From Acidobacteriota bacterium (GTDB lineage: Bacteria; Acidobacteriota; Thermoanaerobaculia; Multivoradales; Multivoraceae): DNA of 64,000 bases. The stretch covers positions 62,001 through 126,000 of the forward strand of contig QQVD01000025.1 in the NCBI GenBank assembly GCA_003388555.1. The letters run 5' to 3'. Within the stretch, counting starts at the first letter, position 1; each line of letters starts with the position of its first letter. The position numbers and the translations under genes are program-made. Of the stretch, positions 56,589-64,000 are shown one piece after another. The notes beneath the pieces are model-generated. The model did not search any database and had not been told where the DNA came from. It saw nothing but the letters and a program-made list of their open reading frames with translations.

Positions 56589-58226
56589 ATGTGCATGTTT
56601 CTCTGTTCACGAGGGACCTTGTCCCACGAGCCGGTGCCGCGGCTCCAGGCGACCGTTCTGGGGTTGGCGTTCGCCTCCTCCGCGCTGCTCGCACCGCTCG
56701 CCCGCCCCGCGTCGGCCTCGCCCACCGACGAGATCTTCTCGGACGGCTTCGAGCAGGGGCTGCTCTTCGGCTGGAGCTCGACGGCCGGCTGGGACTCGTT
56801 CGCCCCGCCCGAGTTCTGTGCGCCACCGATCGGGCTGGTCGACACCAGTGGCGCCACCGTGGTGGGCAACGGCACGCCAGGCAGCTGCACCCAGGCGGCC
56901 CTGGTAGCGGCGGTGAACGCGAACAACGGCGCCATCCGCTTCGAATGCGGTGGAGCACCGCGAACCATCACCCTGACCTCGCAGCTGGCGATCGACGATC
57001 ACCTGGTGATCGACGGCGGCGGCCTGATCACCCTGAGCGGCGGCGGCACGACCCGCATCATCGACTTCCGGCCGCCGTTCCAGCAGCCCCGCACCCTGAC
57101 GGTGCAGCGGCTCACCTTCCGCGACGGCTCGACCGCCCACCTCCCGGGCACCACCACCGACAACGGCGGTGCCGCGATCTACCGTGGCTCGTTCGGCACC
57201 CTGAACGTCATCGACAGCCGCTTCTTCGGCAACACCGGACCCCAGGTGGGTCAGGACGTGGCCGGCGGCGCGATCTACTCGTTCGGCGCCACTCCCACCA
57301 CCATCGTCGGCAGCGTCTTCCAGGACAACAGCTGCAGCAGCGGCGGCGCCCTCGGACACCTCTTCGCCCACCTCGAGCTGGTCAACAGCGTCGTCGAGGG
57401 CAACCAGGCGACCGGCACCGGAGGCAACCCGGGCAACGGCGGCAACGGTGGCGGCATCTACAGCGACGGCAACGACCAGACGATGTCGCTGTGCGGCGTG
57501 GTGCTGTCGAACAACCACGCCAACGCCCGCGGCGGCGGCTTCATGCGGGTCTCCAACAACGGCGTCGGACCGATGAGCTTCGACCGCACCGAGGTGCACG
57601 GCAACACCGGCGTGCTGCAGGCCGGCGGCCTCTACCTGCAGGGGCTGCAGACCACCATCACGGACTCGACGATCTCGGGCAACGTCTCACAGAGCCGCGG
57701 CGGCATGACGGTGTTCACCAACCCCGGCTCACAGACCCTCGACATGACCAACGTCACCGTCGCCGACAACTTCGCCACCGGCAACCTCGGTGCCGGCATG
57801 GCCGTCGCCGACGCGATCACCGGCGAGCTGCTGCACGTGACGATCACCGGCAACGACAACTCGGGCGAGTTCTCGTTCGCCAGCGCCATCGCCGGCGGCG
57901 CCGGACTGAGCCTCGATCGCAGCCTGATCGTCGACAACGACAAGACCTTCGTCTTCGAGAACACCAGCTGCAACGTCACCCACTCGGGCGGCGACGTCGT
58001 CCAGTGGCCGATGTTCAACGAGTTCGGACAAGCCGAGCTGCCGTGCGCCGCCGGAACCACCTTCCAGGACGTGCCGATCGGCCCTTTGCAGAACAACGGC
58101 GGCTTCACCGCGACCGTGATGCCCACCGATTCGTCGATCATCGAGAGCCTCAACGGCTGCTCCGGCAACGACCAGCGCGGTGTGCCGCGCGGCGCGACGT
58201 GCACCCCGGGGGCGGTGGAGCCGTAG
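56589..58226 (+). CDS. Parallel beta-helix exoprotein with N-terminal DGFE motif
   Basis: 545 residues. A signal peptide (LGLAFASSALLAPLARPASA) is followed directly by IFSDGFEQGLLFGWSSTAGW, a relative of the DGFESGDTxxWS motif that four other proteins in the window carry at the C-terminus. The main body is a beta-helix with polymorphic-outer-membrane-protein-like repeats (GGAIYSFG, GGGIYSDGNDQTM, GGLYLQG, STISGN). It ends GVPRGATCTPGAVEP. Likely extracellular; no catalytic site can be named. An ATG at 56595 is an alternative start. Confidence 0.78.
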   Translation: MCMFLCSRGTLSHEPVPRLQATVLGLAFASSALLAPLARPASASPTDEIFSDGFEQGLLFGWSSTAGWDSFAPPEFCAPPIGLVDTSGATVVGNGTPGSCTQAALVAAVNANNGAIRFECGGAPRTITLTSQLAIDDHLVIDGGGLITLSGGGTTRIIDFRPPFQQPRTLTVQRLTFRDGSTAHLPGTTTDNGGAAIYRGSFGTLNVIDSRFFGNTGPQVGQDVAGGAIYSFGATPTTIVGSVFQDNSCSSGGALGHLFAHLELVNSVVEGNQATGTGGNPGNGGNGGGIYSDGNDQTMSLCGVVLSNNHANARGGGFMRVSNNGVGPMSFDRTEVHGNTGVLQAGGLYLQGLQTTITDSTISGNVSQSRGGMTVFTNPGSQTLDMTNVTVADNFATGNLGAGMAVADAITGELLHVTITGNDNSGEFSFASAIAGGAGLSLDRSLIVDNDKTFVFENTSCNVTHSGGDVVQWPMFNEFGQAELPCAAGTTFQDVPIGPLQNNGGFTATVMPTDSSIIESLNGCSGNDQRGVPRGATCTPGAVEP

Positions 58227-58385
58227 CAAAGAAGGCGCCCCTCCCTCTCGAAGACCCTGCACCCTTCAGTTCACCGCGGAGTGCCTCACCGTCGCGGACC
58301 GAGCCGCGGCGGCGGGTAGGATGAATCGGTTTCGCGACCGCGGGCCTCAGCGGCGCGCGGACAGATGGCTCTGAGGGGGGCTCCG

Positions 58386-61300
58386 ATGACACAGCGAACG
58401 ACGGCGCGCAGACGGATGGGCCCTCGCCTGGCGACCGCCACCCTGGTCACCTCGATCTCGGGCCTCGTGCTCCACTCAGCCGCATCGCCCGCCCAAGGAC
58501 CGGGACTGCGGACCCTCTCTCCTCTCCGCCTCGCGGAGCTCGGCAACGATGTCGCCTACCTCGGCTCGAGCGAGGACCACGCCTACTTCCTTTCGGTCGC
58601 CCTCTTCGCCGCCAACGGAGATCCGCGCCAGACCGAGGTGTTGGCGGAAGGCGCAAGCGAATTCCTCGGGGCCACACGCCGCTTCGCCTACTGGGCCGTC
58701 GCGGGCGACTACCACGAGAGCCTCGAACGCCACTCGCTGGCTCTCGGACGGGAGGTCGTGCTGCCGGGCGACTTCTCCGACTTCTCCGCCTCCCTGACCC
58801 TGCCCGATCGACTCATCGTCAGGCACCGGAGGACCCGGGTCGGAGAGATCGGCTGGAGGCTGCTCGCCGTCGCCGACGACGGGAGCATCGAGACCCTGCG
58901 TGAAGAGCACACCGTGCTGCTCGGCACCAGTGGCGCGCTGGCCTACTTCGTTGCTGACGAGGGGATCTGGCGCACCGACGGCACCGGCACCGGCACGACC
59001 CTGGTGGGCACCCTGCCGGGCCCGGAGTCGCTACTCGATCCACCCTTCGTCAGCGACGGCAACCTCTTCTTCGGACCCGGCTCCATCACGGACACCAGGT
59101 ACCAGGCCATGGACCTGACCACTGGCGAGGTCCGTACCCTGTGGGAAGGGTCGACGGTCCATGCCGGACGATGGTTCGAAGCCGCCGGCGGCGCCTTCGT
59201 GATCTTCGACGATGGTGTGCACGGCCACGAGCTGTGGTTCTCCGACGGATCCGACTTTCGCCGACTGACGGACTTCGCTAACCCCTCCCCGTTCCACCCG
59301 TCCCGGCGAGCCTTCGTCGAGGACGGCGACCGGCTCTTCTTCTTGGCCGAGGAGGCTCCGCACGAAAGGGGGCTCTGGATCCTCGACCGGGCGACGGGTA
59401 TGCAGCGCTTCGTGGCAGCAGCCGACCAGTCCCAAGGCCTGGTCAAGACGCATGGCGGCATCGTCTTCGTCGGTATCTCCCTCCCCGGCTACACCGACAC
59501 CTTCAGCATCACCGATGGGGACACCGTGACGGCGTTGGTCGAAGCGGAGCGGGTCCGCGCTGTAGATCTCGAGCCGGTGCAAGGCGCGGAGGGCGTGCGG
59601 GCAGTCGCCCTGCTGACGACCTCCGACGGACTGGAGACCTGGTTCAGCGACGGGACGCCATCCGGTACCTGGAAGGCGCCGGAAACTCCGCCTTCCGATC
59701 ACCGGCCGGTGGCCGTGGCCGTGGGGCCGGACCTCCTGCTCGTCCGCGAGGAAGGCGTACTCAAGGTGGAACTCGAAGGCTCACAGGTGGTGGCCGACGT
59801 GGGGCGGGCCACGTCCGCCAATATTCCGCGCGTTCCGTTCGCCGTGCTCGAGGGACTCGCGGTCGAGGTGGCCCCCGAAGGCCCTGGCCGCACCGCCGTC
59901 TTCGCGGGCCGGCAGAAGCTCGAACGGCGGTTCGAGCTCGAACCGATCAGCCCCTTCCTCGAAATCCGCCCCGGGAACACCTGGGCCCAGACCGACACCT
60001 CCCTCTATTTCGTGACCCACCCGGGATCAGTGCCTTGGCGCACCGACGGCACCGAGGAGGGAACCTGGGTCGTGCAAACGCCGGGCTACGAAGGCTCCGC
60101 CGGTTTCCGGGCTCTCGACGGCGACACGGCTCTGATGTTCCGCAGTCGCGCCTTCCCTGGCTCAGGGCGCTCCTGGTTCCTCATCGACGAGACTGGGCCC
60201 AGGTTGTTGGTCGAGAATCCACTCTCCATTCGCGTCCTGGGAGACGAGGTCTGCTGGTCGCACGCTCTCGCACCTCCGGCTCTCCTCACCTGTCACCGGC
60301 CGTCGGACGGCTCGACACGCAGCTTCCAGTCGTCGATCGACCTCGACAGCGTCGAACTGTCGGGCGATACCTGGATCCACCGCGACGGAGAGCGCTTCTA
60401 CCGCACCTACGAGAGAGGCCAAGGAGCATCGCTGCTGCTGATCGAGGTCGCCGCCGGCGACCTGGTCCAGTGGCATGTCGTCGACGGAGAGCGGTGGGCC
60501 ATCTCCTACCTCGACGGCGACTTCGACGATCAGCTCATCTTCGTCGCCAGCGACGCCGAGAGCCCTGCGAGAAGAGTCCTCACCCTGCCGACGGGACCCC
60601 GCGAAGCCGCCACCACCCCGGCGCTGTTCGGGCCGACCGGGCTCTACTTCCTCGGCGGCGCCCTGCCCGCGGGCGGCGGCTACAACACCGGCGACACCTT
60701 GTGGTTCAGCGACGGTACCGAAGCGGGCACACGCCAGCTTCCGGAGCTTCGTCCTGGTCCGGAGTCTTCGGCGCCGAGCCTCATCGGCGTGCTCGATGGC
60801 GCCTTGCTCCTCACTGCCGAATCGCTCTACCTCGGAAGGGAGCTGTGGACCTTCGACCTGGAGAGGGAGGAGTTCCGACTCGTCCGCGATCTCGCTCCCG
60901 GGCCTCTCTCTTCCCATCCGACGGTGCAGGAGATCGACGATGGCACCATCTATCTGAGGGCCTTCGACGGCCTCGGAGTGCGCACCTACGAGGTGCTGAA
61001 AACCGGCGAGGCGTGCGATCCCTCGGCCGAGGGCTGCGTGTCGAACAGCCGCTTCCAGGTCGAAGTCGACTGGTCGATCGACGGCGACCACTGGTCCCTA
61101 GCGCGGTCCATCCCGCTGACCGAGGACACCGTCTCCTTCTGGTTCCTCGAGCCCGGCAACCTCGAGATCGTGAGCAAGCTTCTCGACGGAACACCCATCA
61201 ACCAGCACCACTGGCTCTTCTACGCCTCGCTGACCAATCTCGACTACGTGCTCACGGTCGTCGACCGGGATTCGGGCGGCACCAACCGGTACCGCAACCC

Positions 61301-61781
61301 GGCTGGTGCCTTCCACAGCGACGGAGACACCCGCGCCCTCGCGCTGACTCCGGACCCGAACGTCGTCCACTCGGCACTCCCGAGCAGCGAAGGCTCTCGG
61401 ATCCAGATCACCGAGACGCGGGGCGAAGCCACCGAGTGCCAGAACGACGAGTCCCGCATCTGTTTCGCCGGACGTTTCCTCGCCGAGTTCGAAGCCGTCG
61501 TCGATCCGGCCGCGGGGCCGACCTCCGGCCGCGCCGTCGAACTGGTGACCGATACTGGCGCCTTCTGGATCCTCGACGAGGAGAACCTGGAGATGGTCGT
61601 CAAGGTGCTCGACGGCAGCGGCGTCAACCAGCACTGGTGGGTGTTCTTCGGCGGTCTCTCGAACCTCGAGTTCCGGCTCCGCGTGCAAGACACCTCGACG
61701 GGCCTGACACGCGTCTACGAGAACCCGGCAGGCGAGTTCGCCAGCCTAGGCGACGTCACTGCGTTCCCCGGGGAGGACTGA
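58386..61781 (+). CDS. Large secreted propeller-like protein with duplicated C-terminal domain
   Basis: 1131 residues from the ATG at 58386 (signal segment RLATATLVTSISGLVLHSAA). Residues ~150-870 contain repeated 'DGTxxGT' blades (IWRTDGTGTGTTLV, TWFSDGTPSGTWK, WRTDGTEEGTWV, LWFSDGTEAGTRQL) typical of ELWxSDGTxxGT beta-propeller proteins. The last ~250 residues hold two copies of a domain: RFQVEVDWSIDGDHW...FWFLEPGNLEIVSKLLDGTP and RFLAEFEAVVDPAAG...FWILDEENLEMVVKVLDGSG, each ending in a Y.NPAG.F motif. I have seen this domain in other secreted proteins of this kind of genome but cannot give it a name. An ATG at 58365 is an alternative start. Confidence 0.78.
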   Translation: MTQRTTARRRMGPRLATATLVTSISGLVLHSAASPAQGPGLRTLSPLRLAELGNDVAYLGSSEDHAYFLSVALFAANGDPRQTEVLAEGASEFLGATRRFAYWAVAGDYHESLERHSLALGREVVLPGDFSDFSASLTLPDRLIVRHRRTRVGEIGWRLLAVADDGSIETLREEHTVLLGTSGALAYFVADEGIWRTDGTGTGTTLVGTLPGPESLLDPPFVSDGNLFFGPGSITDTRYQAMDLTTGEVRTLWEGSTVHAGRWFEAAGGAFVIFDDGVHGHELWFSDGSDFRRLTDFANPSPFHPSRRAFVEDGDRLFFLAEEAPHERGLWILDRATGMQRFVAAADQSQGLVKTHGGIVFVGISLPGYTDTFSITDGDTVTALVEAERVRAVDLEPVQGAEGVRAVALLTTSDGLETWFSDGTPSGTWKAPETPPSDHRPVAVAVGPDLLLVREEGVLKVELEGSQVVADVGRATSANIPRVPFAVLEGLAVEVAPEGPGRTAVFAGRQKLERRFELEPISPFLEIRPGNTWAQTDTSLYFVTHPGSVPWRTDGTEEGTWVVQTPGYEGSAGFRALDGDTALMFRSRAFPGSGRSWFLIDETGPRLLVENPLSIRVLGDEVCWSHALAPPALLTCHRPSDGSTRSFQSSIDLDSVELSGDTWIHRDGERFYRTYERGQGASLLLIEVAAGDLVQWHVVDGERWAISYLDGDFDDQLIFVASDAESPARRVLTLPTGPREAATTPALFGPTGLYFLGGALPAGGGYNTGDTLWFSDGTEAGTRQLPELRPGPESSAPSLIGVLDGALLLTAESLYLGRELWTFDLEREEFRLVRDLAPGPLSSHPTVQEIDDGTIYLRAFDGLGVRTYEVLKTGEACDPSAEGCVSNSRFQVEVDWSIDGDHWSLARSIPLTEDTVSFWFLEPGNLEIVSKLLDGTPINQHHWLFYASLTNLDYVLTVVDRDSGGTNRYRNPAGAFHSDGDTRALALTPDPNVVHSALPSSEGSRIQITETRGEATECQNDESRICFAGRFLAEFEAVVDPAAGPTSGRAVELVTDTGAFWILDEENLEMVVKVLDGSGVNQHWWVFFGGLSNLEFRLRVQDTSTGLTRVYENPAGEFASLGDVTAFPGED

Positions 61782-61897
61782 CGCTCGACGTCCTCGGGCC
61801 GTCGCTGGCTCTCGTCGCCTGGGTGCCCGTCCGTGGCTCGAGTGCGCGATGCCGCCCGGCCCGAGCAAGGTCGACCCGCTGTGCCCACCTCGGCGGT

Positions 61898-61958
61898 GGG
61901 TTCCGGGCCGGGAAAACGGAACCCGAGCGACGCGGGCCGCCGACCGACGGCGGTCCGC
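61898..61958. terminator. Convergent-gene hairpins, probable two-way terminator
   Basis: Two hairpins lie between convergent genes: GGGTTCCG/CGGAACCC (61898-61924, loop 11) and GCGGGCCGCCG/CGGCGGTCCGC (61932-61958, loop 5, one G-T pair). An overlapping stem CCCACC/GGTGGG (61884-61900) competes with the first. No T-run was seen. Confidence 0.5.
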
Positions 61959-61974
61959 GACGCTGGGGAATCGA

Positions 61975-63606
61975 CTACTCCCGCGGAGATACCAGCGCGG
62001 CGATCGCCGCTTCGAGGGCGGTCACGCGATCGTTCAGCGCCCGGTTCTGGTTGTGTAGCTGCTCGATGTAGATGTGAGCGTGCTCCAGCTCGTTGAGCAT
62101 CCGACCGGTCTTGTCGCTGAGGTCGATCGGCGCGTTCTCAGGGGTCGGGCCCACATTGGGTAGATGACCCTTGGCCCACATCTCGGCAGCGTGCTCTTCG
62201 ATACTCGGCAGCTCGTATCCCTCCGAGAAGACGAGGTCACAGCCACCTCCACAGGTGCCACCGGTGGTGGTGATGGTGCCGGACAGGGTCACGTTCCCGG
62301 CCGCGTTCATCGAGAACTCGGCGCCATCGCCGTCGTTGAAGTTCACGGTGTAGGCGGTTCCCCCGTTGTTCACCGAGATGAACACCTCGTTGGAGGTCGT
62401 GTTGTGGAGGATGAAGCCGACGCCCGAGTTGTTCTCGAGCTTCATCACGTTCTCGAAGGCACCGGAAGTGGATGCGACTTCGAGAGCTGCCTCCGGCGAC
62501 AGCGTGCCCATCCCGACGTCACCGTCGACATCGATGACGATCGCGTTGCTCGGGGAACCAGGTCGAATGCGGAACGGCAGGGTCGAGCCATTCGTGGCGT
62601 CGCGCACGAAGAAGCTCGTCTCGTTGCCGGCAACGTCCCACGTCTGCGGGGCGAAGCCCGACGACCCGTCCTGCTCGAGCCGCAGAGCTGGCGTGTTGCC
62701 GGTCACGATGTGCAGGTCGAGCACCGGATTCTGGGTGCCGATGCCGACGTCGCCGTCGCTTTCCACGTGCAGGGCGCTGGCGCGCGCACCCGCCTCGACA
62801 GCGAACACCAGGTCGTCGGCGCAGTCGCCGTCGTTGTCGGCGCTGCCGCAGTCGTTGAAGCCGAGGTAGTTGAGACCACCGGACAGGCTCGAGTTGGCCT
62901 CGATCTCCCAGTCGTTGTTGGGGAACGGCGAGTTGCTGGTGTCGCCGAACTTGATCCGGTTGTTGTTCTCCATCATCAGGACACTCGAATCGCCGAACGC
63001 CGGCGAATCCGGGCAGTCGAAGCCGACGCAGAGGGCGTTGCGGATCACGCCGTTGGCGTTGGTGAGAACGACTTCCGAGGTCACCGCCTGGATGCCGTCG
63101 CCTCCGTTGGCGCTCGCCGTCGCGCCGACCGGGTCGACCGGCGTCGGCGCGCCGCGGCGCGGCTCGACGAGGCTCGGCGACACGAGGGCTCCGGCTTCGA
63201 TGCGGAAGGCGCCGAAGCGCACCAGGTCGGAGAGCGGAGGCAGCTTGCCCTCGCTGCGGAGGACTTCGACGATCGAGTTGTCGCCGATCGCCCGCGCCTC
63301 GTCCATTCGAGCACGCGTGGCGTCGTCGACGATCGGGGCCAGGCGCAGCTCGAATTCATAGCGACCGTCGGGAAGGGCCTCGCCTTCGGCGTCCTGCAAC
63401 GTCAGCACGGGCGACTCGCCGGCGCCGAACAGCCAGCTCACCTCGAGCCCTGCCGGCCCGTAGAGCGTCAGGCGCGCCGACTCATAGCCGAACTCCGCCG
63501 TCTCGAACCAGACACCGTCCGCCTGATAGACGGGCCGTGGCCCCGCAGCGAATGCCGCGGCGGCGCAGAGAGCGAACACCAGCAACGCAAAGATCCTTCG
63601 ACTCAT
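61975..63606 (-). CDS. Secreted tail-fibre-like coiled-coil protein
   Basis: 543 residues from the ATG at 63606 (GGAGGGG upstream). The signal peptide is MSRRIFALLVFALCAAAAFA. An Ig-like N-terminal part is followed by phrases typical of tail-fibre and adhesin shafts: GDVGIGTQNPVLDLHIVTGN, SSGFAPQTWDVAGNETSFFV, GDVGMGTLSPEAALEVAS. It ends in a coiled coil (MLNELEHAHIYIEQLHNQNR, NDRVTALEAAIAALV). The order resembles phage or surface fibres with a trimerising tail, although an S74 chaperone domain is not evident. The signal peptide says it is exported by the cell, not phage-packaged; no phage genes are near. The function is probably an extracellular fibre. Confidence 0.75.
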   Translation of the reverse strand: MSRRIFALLVFALCAAAAFAAGPRPVYQADGVWFETAEFGYESARLTLYGPAGLEVSWLFGAGESPVLTLQDAEGEALPDGRYEFELRLAPIVDDATRARMDEARAIGDNSIVEVLRSEGKLPPLSDLVRFGAFRIEAGALVSPSLVEPRRGAPTPVDPVGATASANGGDGIQAVTSEVVLTNANGVIRNALCVGFDCPDSPAFGDSSVLMMENNNRIKFGDTSNSPFPNNDWEIEANSSLSGGLNYLGFNDCGSADNDGDCADDLVFAVEAGARASALHVESDGDVGIGTQNPVLDLHIVTGNTPALRLEQDGSSGFAPQTWDVAGNETSFFVRDATNGSTLPFRIRPGSPSNAIVIDVDGDVGMGTLSPEAALEVASTSGAFENVMKLENNSGVGFILHNTTSNEVFISVNNGGTAYTVNFNDGDGAEFSMNAAGNVTLSGTITTTGGTCGGGCDLVFSEGYELPSIEEHAAEMWAKGHLPNVGPTPENAPIDLSDKTGRMLNELEHAHIYIEQLHNQNRALNDRVTALEAAIAALVSPRE

Positions 63607-64000
63607 CGGTACCCCTCCAGATCGTTCATCGGAACCGGTGACTCGGCGCGTCTCGCGGACGCTCCGATCTCGCCGGCTCCACCGGTCGACACGATCCCTC
63701 GCCGACGCTCGGCGGGGAGTCGCGAACATGGATCCGATCGACGTCCCATGAAACGAGATGGGCTGTCGGCAGCGGACGACTGCGTCGCGCCGAGCCCCAG
63801 CCACCCGCCCTTCGGCGGCGCGACCTGCACGAACGAGCGTCGCAACCGGGCTCCGACCACCCCGGGGCAGTCTCGCGGGAACAGGGCGTACAGTCGGCTT
63901 GGCTTCACGCCGCGCCACGGCTTCGCTGCGGATCTCGTCCCCACATGGAGAGATCCTCCGGCAACGAGATCGAGCCGGCCACGAGAAGTGGGCCGAGGGG
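63607..64000. other. Right-edge stretch without a recognised gene
   Basis: 394 bases upstream of the fibre-like gene. The open frames here are GC-driven and not protein-like. No promoter consensus was recognised. Confidence 0.5.

Noticed and set aside
60035-62071. Plus-strand 678-codon frame overlapping the propeller protein
   Set aside because: It is Arg/Pro/His-rich and out of frame with a clearly coding gene of repeated blades.
61975-63606. Prophage remnant
   Set aside because: Only the fibre-like gene is present, with a Sec signal peptide. No capsid, portal, terminase, lysis or integrase gene lies nearby.

Overview
The window is very GC-rich (by eye roughly two thirds G+C or more outside one island) and is packed with families typical of Acidobacteriota. 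These include three duplicated 'orphan' ABC-type permeases (ADOP), two of them next to PadR regulators; two Ser/Thr kinases with TPR tails, one co-transcribed with an ECF sigma factor; and a large set of secreted proteins. An Acidobacteriota-like bacterium, possibly a Thermoanaerobaculia relative, is the best guess. This rests on gene content only, with no database search. No rRNA, tRNA or CRISPR array was recognised.

Layout. 0-7 kb: type II glutamine synthetase behind a textbook sigma-54 promoter, a kinase/sigma pair, and an acyl-CoA dehydrogenase. 7-17 kb: a PadR/ADOP pair, then a small DUF559 nuclease-like gene bracketed by palindromic repeats, then a giant Lhr helicase that has taken the same repeats into its reading frame. 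17-25 kb: a fatty acid desaturase and a scrapyard of toxin-antitoxin-type genes, two of them broken (one by a 276-bp and one by a 175-bp MITE-like element), around a PKD/metalloprotease exoprotein. 25-32 kb: a lipoprotein, a PLD-helicase-DUF3427 protein, and a translationally coupled NYN nuclease / NACHT NTPase pair of visibly lower GC. This pair is the most likely undescribed anti-phage system here. 32-41 kb: a frameshifted ADOP, a secreted protein, a VapBC pair, an Xre/nucleotidyltransferase pair, and another ADOP with PadR.

41-64 kb is mostly an exoprotein region: two tandemly duplicated CSLREA/beta-helix proteins, an alpha/beta hydrolase, further signal-peptide proteins, a kinase, a DinB-like protein, an ECF sigma factor with a SnoaL-like tail, a membrane-tethered L12-like protein, a propeller-like protein with a duplicated C-terminal domain, and a tail-fibre-like coiled-coil protein. 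Four of the secreted proteins end at the very C-terminus in a shared motif, approximately DGFESGDTxxWSxxVP. A fifth carries a related motif at its N-terminus, which suggests a sorting or attachment signal that I cannot match to a named family.

Themes that recur: TTGA start/stop overlaps between coupled genes; promoters placed so close to start codons that the regulator and toxin-antitoxin mRNAs look leaderless; and short interspersed palindromes, two families of which have entered the lhr coding sequence without breaking it.
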